NCBI GenBank assembly: GCA_021464525.1
Contig: JADRCO010000518.1
Location: 1-31,938, forward strand
Length of the DNA stretch: 31,938 nt
Source of the DNA: Rhizophagus sp. LPA8_4_AMF
Lineage: Eukaryota; Glomeromycota; Glomeromycetes; Glomerales; Glomeraceae
Direction of reading: 5' to 3'
The notes beneath the pieces were generated by a model. It worked only from the letters and a program-made list of their open reading frames with translations. It had not been told where the DNA came from and did no database searches. Positions 19,857 through 28,539 of this stretch are shown one piece after another (the first letter of the stretch is position 1; every line of letters begins with the position of its first letter). Made by a program: the position numbers and the translations under genes.

Positions 19857-19894
19857 ATTAGTCATGACTCATTGACTCATGAGTCATGACTAAT
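19857..19894. other. Perfect 15-bp-arm palindrome built of TGACTCA sites
   Basis: Left arm ATTAGTCATGACTCA (19857-19871) and right arm TGAGTCATGACTAAT (19880-19894) are exact complements around the loop TTGACTCA. It therefore contains TGACTCA, TGACTCA and TGAGTCA, the core recognised by AP-1/Gcn4 bZIP proteins. No gene lies within 1.7 kb on either side in this window. Confidence 0.7.
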
Positions 19895-20216
19895 ATAGTA
19901 ATATTCTGATATTTCTTATAGTACATTGCGCAAATATAGTGCCTTGCGCAAATACAATAATAAATAAATATGAAAAATTTTTAGGGTGTGTATGTTTAGA
20001 AATTTATATGTTTAGAATACGAATCCGAATTCTGATAATCAACAAAATTTTGGCTATATGGGTTAATTTATAATAATCCTACAAAATTTATATTCGCAAT
20101 TTCGCAAATATATCACAAATTGATCTTTAAATGATTGTCAAGTATTTGCCATATAATCACGTGACTTAGAAACTACCTTTATGAAATTTTGATCGGATAT
20201 TTTTTTTTTTTTATTA
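19895..20216. other. AT-rich spacer
   Basis: Two direct copies of TTGCGCAAATA (about 19926 and 19944, 18 bp apart), a TCACGTGAC box at about 20157-20165 and a long T run at about 20200. No gene. Confidence 0.4.
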
Positions 20217-20976
20217 TCGTAAGGAAGCACGTCCGTGGAATTACAAGCCAACAGAGACCGTGAACTACATGACTCGTGAACATTTAAATTCAACGCCTAC
20301 ACAAACGCAATCTTTTGCCTCCACTTCAGGGGCGCCATCATCCCCTGATCTTCTTTTGAATTGAAATCTCGTATTAACTCTTTTACCCTTGTTGACAACG
20401 TATACTCAGAACTTCAGGACGCTTACACATACTGACTCAAACAGAATACCCATGATCTTCTTAACCAAACGAATACCTTTTTGAGACGTACTCTGGATCG
20501 AAGTGACAATGAAGATAGACCTTGTCATCCAAAATGTCGCAATATTAACCCACCAACCACGGCTACTCCAACTGAAGGGTTGAACACGTCAGGTGCCTCA
20601 TACTTACCGTCTCCTTTGCATGAATGAATATAATCCACCTTTCACAAGGAAACACAATAGTCTTATTTTAACTGCATCATTCCGTCTATGACAGTACTTA
20701 CAGGCGGCATTTTTTAATGAAAGAAAAATACGGAGAGATTGAAATTAACGTGCTTATTGTTAGATTAGGTATTTTTTATTCTCTTGTTTGGGATCGGCCC
20801 ACTGTCGTGCATCGGTCGGGGTGCACGTCAGGTCCTTGATAGATGCAAGTGAGGACCCGGTTGTTAGTATTGGGTGAAGGTGTCTATTTATGACTTTATC
20901 TTTTAATTTTTATTATCTGTAATAGTTATTATTTGTACTCCTCCTCCTTCAACATAAAATAAATAAATAAATAAAT
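20217..20976 (+). pseudogene. Decayed LINE-like retroelement 3' fragment with (AAAT)n tail
   Basis: A block clearly richer in G+C than its surroundings. On the plus strand coding-like pieces occur in three successive frames: RPWNYKPTETVNYMTREHL, then SRINSFTLVDNVYSELQDAY, then LNQTNTFLRRTLDRSDNEDR and CHPKCRNINPPTTATPTEGL, ending at a TGA near 20627. A G+C-rich non-coding stretch follows (about 20790-20870), and the block ends in AAAATAAATAAATAAATAAA (about 20956-20976). A truncated coding end, a 3' UTR and a simple-repeat tail are the usual shape of a dead LINE copy. No reverse transcriptase motif is present, so a decayed ordinary gene cannot be excluded. Confidence 0.45.
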
Positions 20977-21665
20977 ATTTTCCTTTATTTTTTCCAGTCC
21001 TTATAAATTGGGCCGGTAAATTTTTTTTTTTTAAAAATACCAATTTTTCTGAAATTTTAGATTTTTTTTTTGTTTTTTCAAATCAAAAAAAAACTTTTGA
21101 TTTTAATTTGATTCAATTTTATTTAAATGTTTTATTTTTCAGTTTTTAAGTTGAAAAAAAAGCAATTTTCTATCGCATGATAATTAGTATGAATCCTAAC
21201 CCTTAAATATTACTCATAGTTCCATCAGTGAATTTATAATTTATTAATCTAGCCAAAATTAGCGATGTCACGATTGTTTATATGCAATACTTTTAACAAA
21301 TCATATGGGCGGAATTGTCATCAAGTGAGTTAAATCCGCCATATATATTTATAATATTTATGAAATTTGGAATACTACAAGACATTATTATAATTAATCG
21401 CATTTATCAGCAAATATTTTATTGATAATTTACAGAAATAGAAAATATTATTAACAATTATTAAAAATGATTGAGATTATAATATTGCCGTGGTTATTTA
21501 ATTATAAATTTAAGAAATTTAAGGAATGAAATTTAGGATTGATAATGATGAAATTATTAAAATTTGCTAGAGAAAGCTGATGTATGGTCATCAGGTATGA
21601 CTTTATTTATATATTTAAATCACAACAATTTATCTAACACTGAATAATTGATCAACCAACTGAAG
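20977..21665. other. AT-rich spacer, 3' flank of the next gene
   Basis: No gene. Long T and A runs, and a short inverted pair ATATGGGCGGAATT / AAATCCGCCATATA at about 21303-21350 that could be a small MITE relic. Confidence 0.35.
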
Positions 21666-23225
21666 TTACTTTATAAATTGATAAGTATCAATATATAAAT
21701 CATTATAACTTTGAACTCTAATATTATGAAGCTTAAATTCCTTCATTAAATCTTTCAAATCAAACAAATCATTATTTCTAAAATCCCTAAAATTCAAATA
21801 CCTGACTCTTTTGTCATTCATAATATATTCTTTTATACAAGCTATTATATCATCACAATTATTTACCTGTTTCATATTTTTAATTAACAGCTTATTAATA
21901 AAAGTATTCTGAATATTTTCCAAGAATATTTTAAAATCAACTACTATAATTTTAAGGGTCAAATCTAAATATTCTAATTTAAGAGGAAGTATTTGACCTA
22001 AATTTCTTAATATAATTGAACTACATTTATTATATTCATTATATAAATTAATAGAAAGATAATTAAGATTTTGGTTTATATTTTTAATTAAATTGAGTAC
22101 TGAAAAGATTATCTGATACTCAAATCCATATAAATAATATAAATAAAGAAATTTGATATTTTCGCAATATTTTTTAATTAATTCTATTAATTGATGATTA
22201 AACCCACCAGACTTGCTATACTCAAAATTCTCTAAATAATAACCAGATTTTTGTAATAATAATTCTAATAAATTGATTTGTAATCCTTCACCTAGTTCCA
22301 TAAATAAAGACTTTAATTTGAATGGTTTAGTTAGATTAATAATTTGTTGAATAAATCTACTTTTTAAAGAAGAACAATAAATCATGTGAACAGATTCTAA
22401 AACATTTAATTGTTCAAATATTTTGTCTAAATTGATTAACCTACTAAGGTTTACGCGAAAGAGTATGATTGTATTTAAAGTATTTGAACAATTATAATCT
22501 TTTGTTAATAATAATGATTTATATAAAGGAAAACTTTCAGTTCTAAATGTAATGGTTTTAAGATTGTGATGTAAATTAATTATTTGTAATATATGATCTT
22601 TAATCAACATATATTTGCCAATACCATTGTGATTTGAGTAACTAGAAACACCAATAGAGAGATTTAAATTTCTAACATTTTGGATAAAATTTGGGTTTTG
22701 TAAAATTATTTCAAAAAAATCATAATAATAGGATTTATTACTTGAAATAGTGAAGATATCAATATCAAGAGTATGTAAATTTACTTCATTTTCAATTAAC
22801 ATCTTAAATAATGACATTTGAATTAATTTTCTAAAATCAGATACATTTATATTTTTAGGTTTTAAGATTTCAAGAACATTTTTGGTCCAAATTTCAATAG
22901 AAGAAATCATCTTCCATATATTCAAATATCTTATAAAAAAAAGATAATTGAAAAGTGTGTTTGAAGGTAATAATTTATAAACTTTATATCTTTTTAATTT
23001 TTGTTTAAAATCATCATTCAAATTATGTAAATAAAATTTGATAAAATCATAATTTTTGGTACGAGTTGAAAATGGGTTTTCCCATAATAATGGAATCACT
23101 ATACGACACCATGCTCTGTTAACTAAAATACATGAATGTAAAATTGAAATATCATTCTGAAAATATTTTATCATGTGATATAATAGGTCAGGTAAATTTC
23201 CTGAAAATATTTTTGAACATGACAT
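21666..23225 (-). CDS. F-box/LRR protein, probable SCF ubiquitin ligase adaptor
   Basis: Intact single-exon frame of 519 residues; start ATG at 23223-23225, giving MSCSKIFSGNLPDL. F-box at about 8-50 with LPDLLYHMIKYFQND and CILVNRAWCRIVIPLLW. LRR-like units follow: NVRNLNLSIG, HHNLKTITF, LNVLESVHMIYC, KPFKLKSLFMELG, YYLENFEYS, NLNYLSINLY and KLEYLDLTLKI. It is the most divergent intact member and shorter in the second half, where it has FNHQLIELIKKYCENIKFLY in place of the SLKQQ-type segment. Its upstream region lacks the CGG/CCG motif kept by the other five and carries a hAT-type MITE starting about 120 bp from the ATG, so its expression may differ. Confidence 0.88.
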   Translation of the reverse strand: MSCSKIFSGNLPDLLYHMIKYFQNDISILHSCILVNRAWCRIVIPLLWENPFSTRTKNYDFIKFYLHNLNDDFKQKLKRYKVYKLLPSNTLFNYLFFIRYLNIWKMISSIEIWTKNVLEILKPKNINVSDFRKLIQMSLFKMLIENEVNLHTLDIDIFTISSNKSYYYDFFEIILQNPNFIQNVRNLNLSIGVSSYSNHNGIGKYMLIKDHILQIINLHHNLKTITFRTESFPLYKSLLLTKDYNCSNTLNTIILFRVNLSRLINLDKIFEQLNVLESVHMIYCSSLKSRFIQQIINLTKPFKLKSLFMELGEGLQINLLELLLQKSGYYLENFEYSKSGGFNHQLIELIKKYCENIKFLYLYYLYGFEYQIIFSVLNLIKNINQNLNYLSINLYNEYNKCSSIILRNLGQILPLKLEYLDLTLKIIVVDFKIFLENIQNTFINKLLIKNMKQVNNCDDIIACIKEYIMNDKRVRYLNFRDFRNNDLFDLKDLMKEFKLHNIRVQSYNDLYIDTYQFIK

Positions 23226-23346
23226 ATTGTGAGAAAAGAGAAAAAAAGAGAAGGTTTATGACAAATTATTATTACGCCGACTGGTTAAATTATATCAATT
23301 GTGTAACGTGTTTAAAAAATTAGGTTATGATTTCCATACCAACTAG

Positions 23347-23632
23347 AAGTGATATGAAATGACACAAATGACATTAATGACATGTCACGTATCATCATGT
23401 CATTTCAAAGAGTAAATGACAAGCGAATTTGTCATTTGAAGTCATGTGATTATAATGCTGGCCAGAATTATCTGTAATTCTGATCTACTTATTAATTTTG
23501 GCCTGCATTAACTTCACACAATAGCCTTATGTATAGCTTATTTTGCTTTAACTATGGCTAATTCTGTAAATGACAAATGACAAGAATGACAAATGTCATT
23601 TTGAAATGACTTGTTGTCATTTGATATCACTG
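23347..23632. mobile_element. hAT-type MITE, 286 bp, inside an F-box gene upstream region
   Basis: Ends AAGTGATATGAAATGACA (left) and CAGTGATATCAAATGACA (right, read inward) are inverted repeats. Flanks CCAACTAG (23339-23346) and GCAACTTG (23633-23640) are an 8-bp duplication with two mismatches. Many ATGACA and TGTCAT words lie in both orientations. The undisturbed paralog upstream of 16683 reads GCATACCAACAGTTTAATTC and then a CCGGTCAAAATTATATTTGA block; here the same two parts lie on either side of the element, an empty-site proof of insertion. Confidence 0.85.
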
Positions 23633-23640
23633 GCAACTTG

Positions 23641-25118
23641 TGATCACTTAATTTCGGCCAAAAATTATATTTGACCAGAGTGAACTCATATGAACTTGAG
23701 TGAGGAAATTTATTCTAAAGAATGATAGTAACGGATCTGTATTGATAGGTGACGTAGGTGACGTAAACGAGTGAACAAGTGCTTAGCTTGCTACGTGCGA
23801 TTTTGAGCTGGTGAACGAAAACTTTGCCACAATATTGTGCGATCTTTCAAAAGATCAAAAATTCTCAACACGGTTAACTGATAAAGCTTTGAGAAAGAAC
23901 AGTAAAATAAAATAATTAAGATGATTCCATTATGCTTTTTCTTAAAAAAAAATTGGTTGAAAGACATAGTATTTGAGACTCAAATTGAATTTATGACTTC
24001 TATTAAAATAATGAGTAATTTCAAAGATCACTATAGATCGTCTAACAATAGAATTAATTTTTTCTTAAATCATCGAAAGAAAAGTTAAGTAATTTCGAAA
24101 TTATTGATTGTTCAAAAGGATAAGAATTGATCCATAATTATGTGACATTCCAATCTATATGATTTATACATCTTCCTTTAATAATTTTATGAAGAATATG
24201 TAGTTGATGATTATTAAGAAAAGAGTTAAAATTTTGGGTTTTTACGAGATATTTGATCAATTCTAAGGCCAGAATTGAAAATCACTGTCTTATAAATTTC
24301 GTGTTAATATTACCACTGATGAAAAAATAAAAATATATCAATCAACCCATTTTATTAAACTTTAATGCATGACAATTGTTTTATACCCTTGCTTGGTCCC
24401 TCGGTACTGTACTGTAATTAATCTAACAATTAAATCGCTAATATGTTACTAAGATTATGCTTTATTATGGAATTACTGCACTATTACAGCGATTCATATT
24501 TTGTGTTTCTTGCCTGCATTCTCCTTTCTTTCCACTATTATTGCTCCTCTGTTTCAACAGTAAACAAAACAGAAACTCAGTATACATATTTGTATTTCTT
24601 TTATGGAGAATCGAACTATTAATATTCGGATTATTTATTGGCGGTGGACTATATTAAATATAATTTGCAAATTTGTGATGTAAAATTACTTTATCCCATT
24701 GGTATTATGTATACACTGATGGATTTTTAGTCAATTACTCCATCGGTATAAAAAAGTATAAGAAAGTATAAAATCCATCGGTATATAATCACTGTATATG
24801 TCACACACAATGAGATAAGCCTGTTATTTCATGGATATCTAATAAAATCTTCATATACACCGATTCTCCCCTCTCTTCGGACCCCAAGGAATTGGTAAAT
24901 ATTTAATTATTCATTGTTATCCATGGAATAACAAGTAGTCAAGTATGTATCCCCATGCCAATTTTTGATCAATGATTCATATTTTAGATTTATATATTAA
25001 TTATTAATAATAATCATTAATAAGTACATTTTTAACTAGAGTAAATAAGTATATAAAGACGATTTATTCATAAAATTAAAAAGAAAATGTACATGCGTAA
25101 TATATTTAAATTATATAA
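23641..25118. other. AT-rich spacer with duplicated tract
   Basis: No gene supported; frame 24457-24657 (+) lies in a tract (about 24440-24690) that recurs at 27885-28125 with different reading, so it is not coding. Two tandem AGGTGACGT units occur at 23747-23764, giving two TGACGTA sites. GTGTTAATATTACCACTGAT (about 24303) matches a block upstream of 30123 at about 30460. Confidence 0.4.
24714..24794. mobile_element. Tiny TA-flanked inverted-repeat element
   Basis: CACTGATGGATTTTTA on the left and CAGTGATTATATACCGATGG then ATTTTATA read inward from the right, with TA on both sides (24712-24713 and 24795-24796). Two direct copies of CCATCGGTATA lie inside. The matching tract near 28120 passes from TAAAATTACC straight to ATGTATCAATGATTCATATT, so this part of the tract (about 24690-24970) is extra here. 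Confidence 0.4.
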
Positions 25119-26658
25119 TCAATTAAGTTTCTGCATAAATTGACGATCGTTGATAACTAAATTATTATATCTTTTAACTATAATATCATACAACTTAAAT
25201 TCCTTCACTTCATCATTCAAATCAAACAATTCTTTCCATTTAATATCAATGAAAGCCAAATACCTGACTCTTTTCTCCATCATAATATATTCCTTTATAT
25301 AATGTAAAATATTATTATTATTTTTCTGTATTAAATCTCTAATTAACAATTTCTTAATAAAAGTACCCTGGGAATTTTTTAGGAATAATTCAAAATCACT
25401 TGCATTAATGAAAAGAAACAAATTTAAATAATCTAATTTGGAAGGAAGGATTTGTCCTAAATTTCGTAATAAAATTGAACTACTATTAATAGATTCACAT
25501 TTGATAGAAAGATAATTAAGATTATGATTAATATTCTTAATCAAATTGAATAATAGGAAAATAATCTTGTTTTTAGAGTGATAAATATTATAAATATTAT
25601 AAATATTAAGAAATTTGATATTTTTGCAATATTTTGTAATTAATTCAAATAATTGTTGTTCATATAATAAACCATGATAATCTAATCCAGATCCAAAATT
25701 TTCTAAACTATCACCATATATATGAAATAGTAATTGTAATGATTCATCAATTTGAAGTTTCTCTTCTATAAATAAAGTCTTTAATTTAAATGGTTTGGTT
25801 AAATTAATAATTTGTTGAATAAAACGAGTATCAAAAGAAGAACAATTAATGAAATGAACAGATTCTAAAACATTTAATTGATCAAAAATATTCTCTGAGT
25901 TGATTATACGGTTAAGATTGACGTTATATAATATGATTGTATTTAAAGTATTTGAGCAATTATAGTCTTTAGATAATGATCGGTGTAAAAGAATGCTTTT
26001 ATAGCAAAGCACAATTTTTTTAAGATTTTGATGTAAATTAATTATTTGTAATAAACGATTTTTAATTAGTGAATTATTAGTAAAATTTATCATAGAAAGT
26101 TTGAAATTTTTAATATTGCGAAAACAATTTGTATTTTGTAAAATTAACTCAAAAATATTATTAAGATACGAGGTATAAATAGTACCAGATAAGATCTCAA
26201 TTTCAAGAGTATGTAAATTTAATTCATTTTCAATAAACATTTTAAATAATGACGTTTGAATTAATTTTTTAAAATTAGATACTGAATTTCCATTTTCAAG
26301 TTTTAATGTTCTAAGAACATCTCCAGACCACTTGCTAATAGAATAAAACATCCTCCATATATTCAGATATTTTATAAAACTAGGATAATTGAAAAGTGTA
26401 TTTGAATATAATAAATTATCAATAACTTTATATTCATTTTGCTTTTAATTCATCATTTAAACTATATAGGTAAATTTCAATAAAGTTATAATTACTAATA
26501 GAAAAAGGATTTTCCCATAATAAAGGAATTGCTAAACGACACCATAATCTATTAACTAGAATACATGAATGTAAAGTTGATATATCATTCTGAAAATATT
26601 TTATAATATTATATGTTAGTTTGGGTATATCTCCTAAAAATATTTATGAACAAGACAT
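25119..26658 (-). pseudogene. Broken F-box/LRR paralog, nonsense codon in F-box region
   Basis: The family start ATG is at 26656-26658 and reads Met-Ser-Cys-Ser, then TAA at 26644-26646 where paralogs have Lys (AAA). The F-box that follows is otherwise well kept (STLHSCILVNRLWCRLAIPL). A 5-bp deletion at about 26435-26440 in the codons for the conserved LKTKLNEY segment then shifts the frame. Past that point the frame stays open for 410 codons from an internal ATG at 26349-26351 to 25119, with the usual LRR-like units (LNVLESVHFINC, KPFKLKTLFIEE, LGQILPSKLDYLNLFLFI). A shortened product without the F-box could in principle be made from the internal ATG, but it could not bind Skp1 in the usual way. 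Its promoter also carries a MITE. Confidence 0.85.
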
Positions 26659-26706
26659 TGTAAGGAAGTAAAGAGAAAGGTATTTGTGTATCACATTTCA
26701 CTACTA

Positions 26707-27120
26707 CAGTCTGACCTCGATATAACGAACCCACGATATAACGAACTCTTGACTTACCGAACTTTTTTTTAAAAACCGAGTTCATATTATTTAAAAAAAT
26801 CTCGATATACTGAATTTCATATAAACTCGATATAACGTATACCGAACTTTTATGATTTACCGTTTATAATAAAGCATATAAAAAAAATTCTTTATATACC
26901 GAACTTGATCACGTGGTTGAAATTTCACATAATTTATACCGTTAAATCTTAATTTCTGGCCAAAATTAATATTCTTTAATCACGTGACAACTTTATATAC
27001 CGAACTGCTACTGTAAAACTTATGGAGTTCAGTACATAAAAAAAATTTACATACCGAACTTCTACTATATACAGAACTTTTGCCCTTGAACCGCGAGTTC
27101 GTTATATCGAGGTTTGACTG
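26707..27120. mobile_element. Tc1/mariner/pogo-type MITE, 414 bp, TA target duplication
   Basis: Ends CAGTCTGACCTCGATATAAC (continuing GAAC) and, read inward from the right, CAGTCAAACCTCGATATAAC (continuing GAAC): 24 bp with two mismatches. TA lies on both sides (26705-26706 and 27121-27122). Inside are repeated ACCGAACTT and TCGATATA words and no open frame. CAGT ends with CTCGATATAACGAAC are characteristic of pogo/Tigger-like elements. It sits about 50 bp upstream of the broken start at 26658, between the CT-rich leader and the shared upstream motif. Confidence 0.9.
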
Positions 27121-27128
27121 TATTAATT

Positions 27129-27160
27129 TTCGGAATGGTGATTTCCGATATTGTCGCACA
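27129..27160 (-). promoter_or_regulatory. Array upstream motif, displaced by a MITE
   Basis: TTCGGAATGGTGATTTCCG then ATATTGTCGCACAATT, nearly identical to the reference copy at 16756-16790 but now about 470 bp instead of about 75 bp from the start codon because of the 414-bp insertion. Confidence 0.5.
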
Positions 27161-28260
27161 ATTAACTGTGTGTAACATGTTTAATAATTTACTTAACTGC
27201 CGATGATCCAACTTAATTCCGGTCAAAATTATGTAAATCAGTAACCCGTTATTAATACAGTACGTAAGACAGTAAGACACGTACAATAAATTATTGCATA
27301 TAAATAATTAAAATGAAGATCTTTCAAATGTTAAAAATTTGATATTAATTAATAATATTGAGTGAGATCCTGTAAATTAAATAAGTAATACTAAGCAATT
27401 TAATTCAGTAAATTAATTTTCTTTAATGTTTCTTAAAATATGCAATGGAGCTGATTAATTATTTATAAAAAAAGGAATCTTTAGAATTGCTTTAAATAAT
27501 ATTATGTGATACTACATGTAATTTATATTGGGATGAAATTATTATTAAAGAAATTGCGAAATTACAAAAATAAATTTTTTTAATTCGTTAATTTACTTTA
27601 GTATGTATCGTGTATATTATGATTTTTTTGTATAGTAATAAAAATCGTATATACTACTCATACATCCTCAATCATAGATAGCCAGAGTCAGAAAAGCACG
27701 TTTTAATATAATTTATGTTTGTCGCATATTGACATTAAGTTCAATAAGTTGATCAACCCTCTTTTCTGGTAAAAAATTATTTTTTATATTTTTGGACCAT
27801 CTTGTTGCCAACCTTCATTTACTTATGTGATCCATTTCAACGTCTTAATGATACTAAGATCTATAAATCTATAAATCTAGAACTACAGTTACTAAGATTA
27901 TGCTTTATGATAGAATTACTATTAATACGATACTTGGACTTCATTTTGTTTTTCTTTCCGCTTGCATCCTCTTTTTCTTTCTACTAGTATTGTTATTCCT
28001 CTGTTTAAACAGTAGTAAACAATCAAACAGTAGGAACTTGGTATGCATCCAAAAAACTTTTTATACATATGAGTGACGAATTATAATAAATTTAATTTGC
28101 ATCCTGTGACGTAAAATTACCATATGTATCAATGATTCATATTTTAAATCAATAAAATTTGTAATAAAAATCAATAATAAGTACATGAGCATCAGTACAT
28201 GAGCATCATATTTTAACTAAGCTTTATTTATAAAGATGAATGTTCATATTAATATCAAAT
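27161..28260. other. AT-rich spacer with duplicated tract
   Basis: No gene supported. ATTGACATTAAGTTCAATAA at about 27728 and the tract 27885-28125 (ACTAAGATTATGCTTTATGA onward) are shared with DNA near 30478 and 24450 respectively, marking a tandem duplication of the 25119-26658 and 28540-30123 units. GCTTTATTTATAAAGATGAA at 28221-28240 is the old 3' flank of the next gene. Confidence 0.45.
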
Positions 28261-28269
28261 CATAAATAA

Positions 28270-28530
28270 ATAAGAGAATTTGTATTTTACGCATCCTGCG
28301 CAAAACGCATCCCTCTGTGTTTGGCTATAGAGTTACGTTTGACGGCGGAGTTTAGGGTTAGTTAGGGTTAGTTAGGGTTAGTATGTTAGTTATCACATCG
28401 TGTCACACCATATATGTTCCATTTTTACCGCTTATTCTAGGAACCTAGAAATTTTTTCATAAAAAAGTGCTATTTATCACCCTTATATAACACCCCTGAA
28501 TGTTACGCAGGTGCGTAGAAAATAAAAACC
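28270..28530. mobile_element. Non-autonomous element, 261 bp, 9-bp target duplication, abutting a stop codon
   Basis: Flanked by exact direct repeats CATAAATAA (28261-28269 and 28531-28539). Near the ends are imperfect inverted repeats: left TATTTTACGCATCCTGCG, right read inward TATTTTCTACGCACCTGCG. The gene at 15085 shows the undisturbed arrangement: TAATAAATAATTAATCAA runs straight from 3' flank into stop codon. Nine-base duplications suggest a Mutator-like (MULE) origin, but the ends are too short to be sure. Insertion left the TAA at 28540-28542 intact, with a single base of margin, and moved the 3' flank 270 bp away. Confidence 0.7.
28351..28382. repeat. Interstitial telomere-like repeat (TTAGGGTTAG)x3
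   Basis: TTTAGGGTTAG then two further GTTAGGGTTA units in register, inside the 28270-28530 element. TTAGGG is the common fungal and animal telomere unit; the ten-base period TTAGGGTTAG differs from a canonical array. Confidence 0.7.
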
Positions 28531-28539
28531 CATAAATAA

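Noticed and set aside
24457..24657. 66-residue plus-strand frame
   Set aside because: The homologous tract at 27885-28125 does not keep this reading frame.
27065..27286. 73-residue minus-strand frame
   Set aside because: It spans the right end of the MITE and the upstream motif; no independent support.
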